Below are positions 35,154-46,508 of a stretch of DNA of 64,000 nt, piece after piece. The stretch covers positions 32,376,597-32,440,596 of the forward strand of contig NC_092799.1 in NCBI RefSeq assembly GCF_918797505.1, written 5' to 3'. Source of the stretch: Bemisia tabaci (lineage: Eukaryota; Arthropoda; Insecta; Hemiptera; Aleyrodidae). The notes under the pieces are model-generated. The model was not told the origin of the DNA. It was given only the letters and a program-made list of their open reading frames with translations, and did not search any database. Numbering within the stretch: the first letter of the stretch is position 1; each line of letters starts with the position of its first letter. The translations under genes and the position numbers were made by a program.

Positions 35154-35858
35154 GTGGTCTGTTGGACAGTCGGGTGGGCAGTCGGTCCAGCGATTTGTCG
35201 ATCGTTTTTTCCCCGGAAAAAGCTTTCGAGAGATCGTTCGACCTACTGTCCATCTAGCGGTTTGACAAACGGTGATGAGTGCATGTGGTTTGTTGGACGG
35301 TCGGGTGGGCAGTCGGTCGAACGATTTGTCGATCGTTTTTTCCCCGGAAAAAGCTTTCGAGAGATCGTTCGACCTACTGTCCATCTGGCGGTTTGACAAA
35401 CGGCGAATGCATGTGGTTTATGGGACGGTCGGGTGGGCAGTCGGTCCAGCGATTTGTCGATCGTTTTTTCCCCGGAAAAAGCTTTCGAGAGATCGTTCGA
35501 CCTACTGTCCATCTGGCGGTTTGACAAACGGCGAGTGTATGTGGTTTGTTGGCGGTTTGACAAACGGCGAGTGTATGTGGTTTGTTGGCGGTTTGACAAA
35601 CGGCGAGTGTATGTGGTTTGTTGGACGGTCGGTTGGGCAGTCGGTCGAGCGATCTGTCGATCGTTTTTTCCCCGGAAAAAGCTTTCGAGAGATCGTGCGA
35701 CCTACTGTCCATCTGGCGGTCTGACAAACGGCGAGTGTGTGTGGTTTGTGGGACGGTCGGGTGGGCAGTCGGTCGAGCGATTTGTCGATCGTTTTTTCCC
35801 CGGAAAAAGCTTTTGAGAGATCGTTCGACCTACTGTCATCTGGCAGTTTGACAAACTA
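35154..35858. repeat. Tandem satellite, about 128-bp unit, five copies
   Basis: The marker CGGGTGGGCA (one copy has T) recurs at 35171, 35302, 35430, 35630 and 35758, giving steps of 131, 128, 200 and 128. Each unit contains CGATCGTTTTTTCCCCGG followed by AAAAGCTTTCGAGAGATCG. Long frames on both strands across the array arise from its periodicity and are not genes. Units differ by only a few bases, so the array is young or homogenised. Confidence 0.92.
35515..35622. repeat. 36-bp sub-repeat, three copies, inside the satellite
   Basis: GGCGGTTTGACAAACGGCG starts at 35515, 35551 and 35587. The two extra copies account for the 200-bp step (128 + 72) between satellite units. Confidence 0.92.
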
Positions 35859-36240
35859 CGAGGCCTCGCCTGGCTCTCGTCGCACCATCAGTTTACGATC
35901 AGAAACTCCCATCATTGTGTTGTCAGCGGTGACTTGACTTTGACGGGAGTGCGGTCGTAACCTGTTGATGCAGCGAGCGCTCTGCATGGTGGTGGTGGTG
36001 GTAACGAGGGAGGTCGTTTTTCTTTATGCACCATCCACCCTGGGCACACGCTGCCGTCGAGTGGCAAAGTCTTCGGATCGAACTCCCGCCGGCGCTGGCC
36101 TGCGGCCGTTGGGTTGGGCGTCATTTAGCCGTGATTTGCACGTTGCGGCGAAAGAGCCCGGGTTTCGTTCCGGGGGAGCCGGAACGGAACACGGGTCAAA
36201 TGGAACTTCACTGGGGCCGAATGCACCTCTCACCCTTTAA

Positions 36241-36358
36241 GGTCCAGTTACACGATCAAATTGAGCCATCAAATTGGGCCTTTCATTGGTCGCATTCATC
36301 TGAATGCGACCAATGAGAGGCCCAATGTGATGGCTCAATTTGATCGTGTAACTGGACC
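36241..36358. mobile_element. Near-perfect foldback, 58-bp arms
   Basis: The left arm 36241-36298 starts GGTCCAGTTACACGATC. The right arm 36301-36358 is its inverted complement with two mismatches. Only two bases (TC) separate the arms. It is a minimal palindromic element or the core of one. Confidence 0.9.
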
Positions 36359-36394
36359 ATTACTAAGGCACCAAATTTTACTTTCTTAAAAACT

Positions 36395-37001
36395 CTGCAT
36401 CCGACTTGCGTCCCGTGGTTAAAATTGTCACACCTGTGTCCTAGAGAAAAAAGCAAGGACTCACCTGCGTCCCGACTGAAAAATGGGAAAATTCACTTGT
36501 ACCACGTGGTCAGGGGTGGACTGGCCATGGGGGCGGGGAGGCGATTGCCTCCTAACAATTTGCGCGGAGGTCCCGAAGGGGCCCCCGCGGCGAATGTTTT
36601 TCAATAATTCTATCCCTCGTAATTTTGTAATTTTCCAATCCTTTTCAGTCACTAAAAGGCCCCAAAATCCTTGAAAATTTGTCTCTTAGAGACATGTAAG
36701 GTCGCCTAAATCTTATGTAATAAAATGGCCCCCGAGGAATCATGAGAATGGGTTATTTTGAAGTTCGAGTACTGCAGAATTTAACTGAAATAATGCTTAA
36801 AATTGCGTTTAAAAAGTGTGATATTTTCAAAATTTTCCGGGGGAGGGGCCACCAAAACGACAGGAGGGGCCCCCACATTTAGATGGCCTCCTAACTTTTC
36901 GACTACCAGTCCGCCCCTGCACGTGGTGGACGTAGGCTTGCAGCTTCTCACATCTTCAACTTTTGAATGCGGGACGCAAGTGGGTCCTTAGTCGGATGCA
37001 G
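36395..37001. mobile_element. Outer foldback element interrupted by a hAT MITE
   Basis: CTGCATCCGACT at the left and AGTCGGATGCAG at the right are inverted termini. Matching arm motifs follow inward (CTTGCGTCCCG and CGGGACGCAAG). The interval 36511-36919 is a separate element inserted into it, flanked by a target duplication. Confidence 0.7.
36511..36919. mobile_element. hAT-type MITE with perfect 8-bp TSD, nested
   Basis: It begins CAGGGGTGGACTGG and ends CCAGTCCGCCCCTG. CACGTGGT flanks it on both sides (36503-36510 and 36920-36927). Terminal sequence and 8-bp duplication identify hAT. It is 409 bp, GC-rich at the ends and noncoding. Confidence 0.92.
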
Positions 37002-37792
37002 CCTTTGAAAAATTATTTTTTTTAAAACCTTTTATTGAATTTGTCTTCTTATTCAATGATTAATTTTTACTTAATTAAGTATAATATTTTACTACTACTA
37101 CTACTACTGCTAAGACTACTACTGATACTTTACTTAAACTTACTCAGGGCCGCCCAGAGGGCGTAGGGCCGTAGGGGGATGGGGACAAACGAGTCTCTAA
37201 TCTTTAGGCCCGGGGTCGAAGCGGTTCCAACGGCTCTAAAATTTTAAAGTATGTTCATCCGTCTTTGGACCTTTAGAGTAAGCTCAATTTTATTGCGCAT
37301 TAACCAAGTGTGGGGTCCTCTTTCGGGTCTTGCGGGCCCCTCTGATCCATCTATTCTCTTAATTCTTTTTAGCCGTGTTCGGCAATAAGAGAGCTATCAA
37401 TAAGGTTTGAAATAATTTACATTGAGTAAGTTCAAAATTGCATCTATTTTACCTTCAATTTCAAGAATTTACCGGGGGAGTCCCCCCGGGCCTCCCCTTT
37501 TCCAGGCAGGGGTTTTCTCCCAGATCCCCAACCCCCAGTGGCCTGCCACCTCAATTTGTCCCGGGACCAATCTTGTGTCTCGGTGGCCCTGCTCTTCCTA
37601 CTCTGAGACTCTACCTTCTTTTATTTTACCGCCGGTAGTGGAGAATTCGCACGTATCTAAAATTCTGATATTCAAGAGAAAACTACTGACCGAACTGAAC
37701 ACGAGAATACCATTGGTTTTTTAAATTGACCAGTCTTCGGAGGAGATATGATTATTATGTGGCGCAATTCTGCTAAAATCATTGTGATTAAA

Positions 37793-37924
37793 TAGACTGC
37801 ATTTTGCAATTCGGAGCTGCAAAATCTGTCTTAGTTTAAAAACAACGTATGCACCAATTATGCACATAAGTGTTTTTACAGATGAGCTAGGAATTATAGT
37901 TCCGAATTGCAAAATGTAGTCCAA
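37793..37924. mobile_element. Palindromic MITE, family A, copy 3
   Basis: The arms GACTGCATTTTGCAATTCGG and CCGAATTGCAAAATGTAGTC bound it. The shared interior CACATAAGTGTTTTTACA is present. Confidence 0.75.
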
Positions 37925-38711
37925 ATGGGAATCGCCGCCTGATGACGTCACAAAGCGTTACGTTTTTCAATTTCAAATCTCATTTTCGACAATTTCCTGT
38001 ATGAGGAAAGAAAAATTATAAAAAATGCTATGAGCTTAGCTCATTGAGCACTCACAGTTGAAGCAATAAAATGGTATCGTGCAAATTCTCCAGGCTACTG
38101 TGTACGTTTCCGGAAACGTTTGCAAGAACTTTCCCGCTACAAAATGTCCGTTCCCGCCACTTGATTTCTTCGGGAAATATTGGTCCCTACAAGAAGTGGT
38201 TTAAATAAAAATGAATGTCATAGTTTTGAAATGTAATCAATCTTCCAAGCCGCATACTCTCGTGATACCCATCTAACAAGTCGTCGAGAATGAACGAGGT
38301 GACTGAAGTATCGCTCCTCCAAATCATCACAATTATTTTCATTCTACGACAATTTTTAAGTTTTTTCAATCTTTTGGGTCGCCCGCCGCAACCCCGTTTA
38401 ATAGATTCATTATCATAGATTCCAGTTCAAGACAATTTATCGGGTTCGCAATTTTTCTGGACCTTGACCAATGATGACCTTGTTCGATATGCAGTTTTTG
38501 CTTCTTGTACTGTCCACTGGGAGTCTCCTAGCATTACGCATTTCCTCGACATGCGCACCTGCTAATATGGATCAACATGTAGATAAGCTTGATTTTGTCC
38601 CTTTAATTTTTACTAATGTTATAGCGTGATAGAAAAATTACATGAACTTAAAGTTAGAATAAAGTTAGTTGCTCATGTGGGTAACATATTTCCAACTTTA
38701 ATGCGGAATTC

Positions 38712-38758
<47 letters not shown>

Positions 38759-40562
38759 AATTTACTCAATTAATCCGTTTAAATTGATTTGAGAGATCAT
38801 AGCTTACTTGAAACTTTTTACCAATGATCTTGAGCTGTAGTACAGGGAGCGTTCATAAATTACCTACTAACGCACTTTTTCGGCATCTTTGACACCCCCC
38901 CCCCCCCCCGTAATACTTTAAAATGCAACCACAGATCCCCGTAATCATTACGTAACTCTTAACAGACCTCCTCCCTCTATCTTTGATCACTTGGGTGGTT
39001 CTGATTTCGATTAACTGTTGTTTTACGGCCTTTAAATCTAATTCATGAGTTGGGATGGAAATATTAGTAAAATGGCCAAGTCTATCCTTTTATCAAGGAA
39101 ACATGAGTTACGAATTAAAGAAAAGCAGCAATTTCCCCCTCTAATCTTTTTATTATAAACGGGGACATTCCTTGGTGATTTTTCGACTTGCTAGCCGCCT
39201 TTGTTGTTGTCAGTTGCCTTTAACTTTTGGTCACACGTCTTCATACGCTCAATATGAATTCTTTCGTGTCATCGATTTTGGCGCTTTTGCTCTGTTAATG
39301 ATTTAATGTGAGGCAGGAATTTTATCTCAAACTTATATGGTTTTACAAAATCGCATCATGAAACTGGACAATTTGCGAGGTTTTGTGTGCTTGGAACTCA
39401 CTCAGTTTAGTATAAAGTTTGAACTGAATCGGCGGGAGTAATTATTTTAGAATAAACTTTATGGATCAAGCTTGTCAAGGATAGACATTCTTAATTTTGC
39501 ATGCGGTTTCTCAGCTGAGGAATCCAAGTAAACATAGATGGCCCATCGATTTGGCAGACGCTAGGTTTTTGTGTTTTTTCGTTGATATCGTTAGTTTTTT
39601 TAAGATTTTTAAATCTGAGAATTTTAAAACTAAAAAATTCACTCCCTCCCTGTCCTCCTTGTTCTCAACTTGGAAGGCGCGTGTTTGTTTTTTAAAAAAC
39701 ATAAACGCATGGTCAGAACTTATGTAGGACCGGCTGTGGTGTAATTTGACAGTAAGAACAGCTCAAAAAAACTCCTGAGGCGACTCTAGTTTTTCAAAAT
39801 CTTGCGGGGGAGGCCCCCCGGATCTCTTTTAAGACTTCACAAATCCCCTGAGCTCTTCTTTAGCACTGCGGTGGAGTCCCACCATTCCCCCTTGACTGGG
39901 TGTTTTTTAATGTCCGCTTAACTTCCCTTGACGAGGTGTCCTTTTGCCCCCCCCCCCCCCCCCACGCAATGTTCCCTCTTCCGCCCATGTATGGAAACTC
40001 TGGTGCTTGTCAGGATCCTCTCGGCGCTAGTAACGTTTTCGGTGAATTGACGCCTCGCTGTCAAAAACTCTTGCAACTCATTCAGCAAGAAAATTATTCT
40101 AATTATATCATAGTGTTACATTACCGTTGTTGGTAATTATAATGTAAGTCACTGAAATTGAGGATGATCAGTCCCTGAATTTTTTTAAGTCTTGCGTTTT
40201 ATTCCAACATGGTAGGCCTGACAGTGACTTAGACGCCTAATTTTCCCCGTTAAGTTTTCTTTTTGCGAATAATGCAAACATCAGCTGTATTTAGTTTTTT
40301 TTCTGTACTTAAACTCAAACGCGGTTGTTCAAATATCGAGGAGAACGTAAATTAGATGGCAGGAAAGTAGTACGAAATGGAAACTTTCAAACATGTTTCG
40401 TTTGGCGATGATGAATTTCTTTCGACAGTGGCACTACTGAAACTGAATATGTTCATGATTTTAAAATATGTGTGCTATGTTCATAATACATGATATTAAC
40501 TGGGTCATCGATGAAAACTAGCGAAAAGTTTATTTACTCTACTTGAAATATAAATGTATCCA
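37925..40562. other. No gene seen
   Basis: This is AT-rich sequence with an A homopolymer of about 38 bases (38719-38757, almost pure), a 15-base C run (38895-38909) and a 17-base C run (39947-39963). Short open frames have no protein-like character or splice context. Confidence 0.4.
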
Positions 40563-40791
40563 CACAGGAAAAAAATACACATTGGATCTGGAGTCCAGAC
40601 TCTTGAAAACATTGACAAGAAAAAATACTCTCGATTCAATCAGATTTGTGCTTGAATCAAAACGAAATCCGCTTAAATTAAGAGGCTTGGTTCTTGATTT
40701 AAGCTAGATTCTGATTGAATCAAGAGTACTTTTTCTTGTCGATGTTTTTAAGAGTCTGGACTCTAGATCCAATGTGTTTTTTTTTCCAGTG
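40563..40791. mobile_element. Palindromic MITE, family B, copy 1
   Basis: The termini are CACAGGAAAAAAATACACAT and ATGTGTTTTTTTTTCCAGTG. Inner arms include GAGTCCAGACTCTTGAAAAC with its complement, and ATTCAATCAGATTTG with its complement. It is 229 bp and noncoding. Copy 2 is at 45213-45440. Confidence 0.8.
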
Positions 40792-41667
40792 ACATTGTGT
40801 ATTAAGTAACGCATATTGTACGTTCTGTTGTTCGCGCATTCTGGAAAGGTTGATAGCTGTGTTCCTAATTGTAAGTTAATTTGTCCCCTTTGCAGTGTTT
40901 AAGGGTTACTTACTCCAGCTTCTAATCAACGTTTATTTTTTTAGTTCAACAGCTAGACTTTTTTTTTTATCTTTCTCTTGATAGAAATACCCATGACTCA
41001 AGATCTTCCGGAATTTCGGTCAAAACTGAATGTAACATAGCACCTCTCCCCCCTATATTAAATTAATTAAATTATTTTAGTCCCTAAATTAAAATTTGAT
41101 CAAGTTTTAGACGTAATTAATGGAAGAAATGTTTCGAGTTCAGACTGAGCTAGGGATTAGGGCCATGGGATTAGTCCCATAATGACTAAAATTGCTTTCT
41201 GTATTACTTAAGAATAATCATTTTTTTCCTGAAGAGAAAAATTGTCTTTTCTGCTCTCTTTAAAACTCTACATTTTTCACGCCCCCCCCCCAAAAAAAAA
41301 AAAAAAAAAAAAAACCTTCACAGATACTCCCTAACAATACAGAAAGCGATTCTGGTCGTATTTAAGACAACCAGATGGTTCCAGCTCAAACAAAACTTGA
41401 GATCTTTCCAATCTATATTCATTATTTTTGACTGCAAATTAAGTACTGAAGTACCAATATCTCTAAATCTTTTGTAAGTGCACCTGTCTAGATAAGGGAA
41501 CTGGCACGTACGTTGTCTTTGAAATAACCCAGAAACTATTTCTGGCCAAAACAGACCAACCACCAAATAAATGTTCCCAAATAAATTAAGTTCAGTTATC
41601 GTGCACTTGTAGCTTTGAAGTGTATAAATGCCTATAGCCTGCAGGGGCTGTCTGCAGCTTCATTGTT

Positions 41668-41918
41668 CTGCCTTGCTAAAGAATAGCGCCGTACGAGCTG
41701 TCGAATGTTGCCAAATTTCCTCCGATGAAATCCCAATTTTCAAAGAAACTTGTGGAATTTTTCTCCCAATTCCTCAGGGAATTTTATTCGCAACTTAATC
41801 TACTGTTTCTGAACATTTCAAAGAAAAATATTGATTACTTTCTCTGAAATTAATGTTTAAGAGGGGGAGGTGCGGCAACATCTGGATGGTCATGCGGCTG
41901 TATTCCTTACTATGGCAG
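41668..41918. mobile_element. Palindromic MITE, family C, copy 3 (diverged)
   Basis: It begins CTGCCTTGCTAAAG with GCGCCGTACGAGC and TTGCCAAATTTCC inward, and ends TATGGCAG. The family and size match copies 1 and 2. Confidence 0.65.
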
Positions 41919-42939
41919 TGTTGTAAATTGTGTATTTATAAGTGTCGCTTTTTCTCAATCCGTGGGTTTCATGCCAAACATCCCTATCGTCGCAACGTTT
42001 TCAGCCCTTTTCCCATCTCTTGACGTGTGCTCACGGGAGTTTCAACCGGATTTTCTTCCAACCATTCGTTGAATTATTTTTCAAGCAAGGCAACTGGATT
42101 CAATTTGGTCAATGAATGTATCCCGAAGAAGATATTCTCCGTTGTCAAACTCTTAGATGGTCACTCTTTAATGGTCACAAGATCAAATTCGTTCACACAC
42201 TCACGAAATACGTTTCATACAAAATTCCCGTGAAAACCATGAGGATATATTCTGATCGCCAGTTGGTCGAATTTCTTTCTAAATCAAGTGAAATTCTGTT
42301 CAAGTCCAAATCAAACTGTCGCGGAAAATCATTGAGGTGGCGAAAAATTCACAAGCCGGTGAAAATATCCTATTGAGATAGCAGCTGTCGTCGAAAACGG
42401 CTATGATGCGATGCTTGAAGTATTCATATGACTTCGTAGGCGCTCCAAATGGTCCATGCTGATTAAACTTCGTTGGTATTCTGCGTGACTGTTGAATATC
42501 ACGGTATCCGAAGACGGGACGAGTCCCGAACTTCATCTCGAGATGTTCCTGTTTCCATCAAATTGTTGATAGTGCATTTCTCGAGGCACTCAAGTCTTGA
42601 GACAAAACCTCAAGTTAGTTGTTATCCATAATACAATGGTGCAATACCCAATATTCACCAAACCATCTACGACGCAGAGATTTCGTTCTCGATGCCCGAT
42701 TATACCGGAGTTGCAATCAAGATTTGCAAGATTGCAGATCTCATGTTTTTTTTTCTCTCTCTCTCAGCGACAGAAGCATCGCCCCTGATAAAAAATCTTG
42801 GAATACTTACGATCGGATCGCTACCCTGAGTCCGTCAATTTGAAAATTGGAAGTTCACATTTTTCAAGCCTGTGCCCTGAAAAATATATCTGTTTCAAAT
42901 ATTCGTCTATAGAATTCTCGGCCCGAGGTTTTAGCCATC

Positions 42940-44030
42940 TGGGCTGTACTAACGACCAATGACGCACGAATCGTTGATCAAATCAGTTGATAAAATCAGT
43001 GCAGCACAAAAAACCGAAATCAACGCCCGTTTTTGCCTGGAATTGAACATCAGCTCGCTGACCTTCGTCAAAAATTTCATTGACGCCGCAGTTTCATCGA
43101 TACCACAACTTCATCGCTCGGAAAGAATGCTTCGCGCGTCCACCAACATTCGTCGACCATGGGCCATGGACATGATCCTGTTTTCTTTTCTCCTAACGAT
43201 TTATAGAGGCGTCCTTGCAGATGTAACGCTCCAGAAACTTGTGGATATTGTGCGCCAAGCCAGCCTCTCCCTGTTGACAGGCATGCTGGTCCCTTAATTG
43301 AAGCAGCCTCTCCCTGTCAACAGGCAAGCTGGATTAGAATTGTGGCCTCTTTCTGTTTTTAAGAGGCAAGCCGAGTGCAGCAGACTTTCCTTTTTCTGTT
43401 AAGAAGCAAGCAAGTGGAATGCAAAGAGCCCTCTTAAATATGACCGCAACATGGGCTGTAGCAACGGCTGGTGACGCATGGACGATTGATCAAATCAACA
43501 CAGAACGACAGAAACTTGTGGGCACTTTGCTCTGATCCAGCCTCTCCCCGTTGACAGGCATGCTGGTCCCTTAATTGAAGCAGCCTCTCCCTGTCAACAG
43601 GCAAGCTGGTTTAGAGTTGTGGCCACTTTCCATTTTTAACGGGCAAGTCGAGTGTTGCGGCCTCTCATTTCTCATTTCAAGGAATAAGTAAGTGGACTGC
43701 CAAAGCGCCCTCATAAACATGATCCAAACATGGACTGTAACAACGGCTGGTGACGTAAAGACCGTTGATGAAATCAACACAGCACGATAAATCGAAATCA
43801 CAGCGAGCCGTGTTTTTTCAGAAAAATAACGTTAGCAAGTGGAATGCAAAGGAGCCCTCGTAAACATGGCCCCAACATGGACTGTAGCAACGGCTGGTGA
43901 CGCATAGACCGTTGACCAAATCAACACAGCACGATGAACCGAAATCACAGCGAGCCCTATTTTTCCAGACAAATAACATTAGCTCGCTGACTTTTGTCAA
44001 AAATTTGATTGATGTCACAACTGGACGTCG
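42940..44030. repeat. Degenerate tandem/dispersed repeat block
   Basis: A motif of the form TGTAGCAACGGCTGGTGACG recurs near 43452, 43732 and 43875, with a weaker relative near 42945. CAGCCTCTCC with a following inverted partner (ACAGGCATGCTGG, ACAGGCAAGCTGG) recurs at 43261 and 43538 (277 bp apart). AGTGGAATGCAAAG recurs at about 43411 and 43836. The frames at 42959-43297 and 43897-44148 share NISSLTFVKN and reflect the duplication. I recognise no protein family in them. Confidence 0.6.
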
Positions 44031-44463
44031 ACGTCCATGGGCCTTTTATTCGAAATTCGAGCAAGGCCGACGTTCTTCGCCGTGGACTACATGTCATCAT
44101 GGGCGTTTCATTTGGAAATTATTTGCTGCAGAGCCATCGATTCGGTGAGCGTATCCAATGCCACGCTGATATAGAAAATCTAAGAATTCGTCAATAGATT
44201 CAGCGGCTAGAGTCGAGAGCTTTTAGAGCCCGCAAATACTTATTTCTGTCAGAAGCATCTTCACTCAAATGTGCTAGCTATTCACAAGCAGGAATGTGAC
44301 TTTTTTCCGACAGATGTCAACGATGGATCAAGAAAAACACCCGAGTAGTACACTCAAGATGGGAGAAGGAGAAGATAATGGCCACTGAAGAGGATCTGGT
44401 TGGTCAGTGGTGCGGATAAATACGGCGTGGAACCTGAGAAATGAAATGAATTTGCCCGTGCAA

Positions 44464-44712
44464 ATATATATATATATAAAAAAAATAAAAATAAAAAAAA
44501 AACAAAAAACAAAGAAACATAAAACAAAAAAAAACAAAAACAACAAAAAAAAAAAAAAAAAAAAACAAACAAAAAAACAAAAAAAAAACAAAAAAAAAAA
44601 CAAAAAAAAACAAAAAAAAACAAAAAAAAAACAAACCAAAAAAACGAAAAATAAGAAAAGAAAATGAGAAAAAAATAAAGAAAAAAAATTAAAATATAGA
44701 GAAAGAAATTAA
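44464..44712. repeat. A-rich low-complexity tract
   Basis: About 250 bases are nearly all A on the plus strand, interrupted by single C or other bases, after a short (AT)n. Lysine- or phenylalanine-rich frames here are artefacts of composition. Confidence 0.95.
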
Positions 44713-44970
44713 GTTTATCTGTTAGTAGTGAAGTCTGCAGTGAAGAGCCGAAAGACTGTGCAAATATTTCTGTAGTTTCGATGTGTCGAGAAAGAACTTT
44801 ATTAATATCTTGCTTTGCTAACAAGACTTAACCGAAGAAGAATACTTCACGAAACATCACTTAAGATGTCAAAATTACCACTTAAAATAATCACTGAACA
44901 AGTGTTCAGAATTCTCATTTTTTTTGGTTATACAATTAATTCTGGTCGGTCGGCTCTAATCTGTAGTTGT

Positions 44971-45134
44971 CAGTGGCGCGGCGTGGATGATCGATTATCG
45001 ATTTTTCCCCATTTGAAGCTATGGTAAAAAATTGATTATCAAGGAGTTCATTGCGAACACCCTGTTTATCGATCCTTTTCCATAGATTTAAATGGCAGAT
45101 CAATCGATAAATCGCAAAGCATGCCACGCCACTT
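44971..45134. mobile_element. hAT-type MITE, family F, copy 2, with perfect 8-bp TSD
   Basis: It begins CAGTGGCGCGGCGTGG and ends ATGCCACGCCACTT. GTAGTTGT flanks both ends (44963-44970 and 45135-45142). At 164 bp it is the same length as copy 1. The last base of the right terminus differs from copy 1. Confidence 0.9.
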
Positions 45135-45212
45135 GTAGTTGTGCGGTAGTATCTGTAAAGCATTAGAAAACTACTGTAAGATAATACGTTTTTCTACTGC
45201 TGAATTCTGTAA

Positions 45213-45440
45213 CACTGGAAAAAAAACACATTGGATCTAGAGTCCAGACTCTTGAAAACATTGACAAGAAAAAATACTCTTGATTCAATCAGATTTAAGC
45301 TTAAATCATATGGAAATCCGCTCAAATTAAGAGGCTTGGTTCTTGATTTAAGCTTAAATCTGATTGAATCAAGAGTATTTTTTCTTGTCGATGTTTATAA
45401 GAGTCTTGACTCTAGATCCAATGTGCTTTTTTTTCCTGTG
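45213..45440. mobile_element. Palindromic MITE, family B, copy 2
   Basis: It begins CACTGGAAAAAAAACACATT and ends in CCTGTG, with inner arms matching copy 1 almost base for base. It lies only 79 bp from family F copy 2. Confidence 0.8.
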
Positions 45441-45632
45441 AAGTACAATTTGTTAAGTGAAGTGCATGCGAATTAATGATTTTTGTCGAGAAATTCATCA
45501 TCACCAACGTAGCTAGCACATCGGATTTTATTCTTTTTTACCTTGGTATTTCAGGAACCTCGCTTGTCAGTTTTCAATAGGAATTAAGTTTTAAGGGGTG
45601 GCTCATCTACATCAGCCGCGTCATTCACCCCG

Positions 45633-45803
45633 CAGTGGCGACTAGCGTGTCGTGCACTGCGATGAATCGATTGATATGCTATTTGCATCCATGAAATAGG
45701 ATCGATCAAGAGGGTGTTCTCAGCGAACACCTCAATAATCGATTCATAACCATGATTTTTAATGGGAAAATGTCGATAGTTGATAATTCACACTCCGCTA
45801 CTG
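45633..45803. mobile_element. hAT-type MITE, family F, copy 3 (diverged)
   Basis: It begins CAGTGGCGACTAGCG and ends CCGCTACTG. The core GTGTTCTCAGCGAACACC matches the family hairpin (GTTCACTGCGAACACC in copy 1). No exact flanking duplication is visible. Confidence 0.65.
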
Positions 45804-45865
45804 CATGCACTAACCCTTTTTGGAGGCTCTCTGTGTGTTTATGATGCTGCCTTGTGCGTTTTCTT

Positions 45866-46030
45866 CATTGGCTGATCCTGCAAATTGGCAACATTGTCTT
45901 TTCTCCATTTAAACCCATGAAAATGTATCGATTCTTGGAGGGGCTCGATGCTCCAACAAGAATCGATTACTTTTAGCATAGCTTTAAATGGAGGATATCC
46001 TGTGTTGCCAATTTGCTGGATCCGCCTCTG
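45866..46030. mobile_element. hAT-type MITE, family E, copy 3, with perfect 8-bp TSD
   Basis: The element runs from CATTGGCTGATCCTGC to GGATCCGCCTCTG, with arms around TCCATTTAAACCCATG. GTTTTCTT flanks both sides (45858-45865 and 46031-46038). The left terminus has point changes from the family sequence CAGAGGCGG. Confidence 0.88.
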
Positions 46031-46456
46031 GTTTTCTTATTGAATAATGACAGGTTTCAAAGCATACAAATCGTCACGCTATAAAATATGTAATGTACCC
46101 AAGTAGCACAGTGCAACGGAAGTATTGAAATTAAATTGCAATTTGATTTCAATACAATTGTAATTCTTTTACCGTTTAATTGCAATATTTTTACATAATT
46201 TAGTCAAGTTATGCCGATTTTAAGAAATCAACAAAATGAGCTCCACGTATTAGAAAAATAGGTAATATGTAATGCAATTCAAAAGTGCAACTTATTTCGA
46301 TTACATTGCAATAAGTTTAATAATGGGGCCCCTTCAAATAGGAGCTAGGCAACATACACAACACGCAGTTGAATTGCAATATTGTTTTACTTTGTAATTG
46401 CTCCTTATTGCAATCTGTGCTACTTGGGTACAAGTTAAGGTATCACTCTTATTGGC

Positions 46457-46508
46457 GGGCCGAAATCGCCGCACTGCGTGCGGGCAGAGACGAAACAGTC
46501 AGTGAGAG
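46457..46508 (-). mobile_element. SINE body fragment
   Basis: The segment GGGCCGAAATCGCCGCACTG and the following GTGCGGGCAGAGACGAAACA match the SINE body at 47331-47381 with few changes. The tRNA-like head is not evident next to it. Confidence 0.5.

Noticed and set aside
35049..35937. Many 80-150 codon frames on both strands
   Set aside because: They are all periodic with the 128-bp satellite and present on both strands, so they are by-products of the array.
42940..44030. CRISPR-like array
   Set aside because: Repeat spacing is irregular and units are diverged; the DNA is eukaryotic.
44354..44824. 156-codon phenylalanine-rich frame on the minus strand (and a lysine-rich one on the plus)
   Set aside because: Pure product of the A-rich low-complexity tract.
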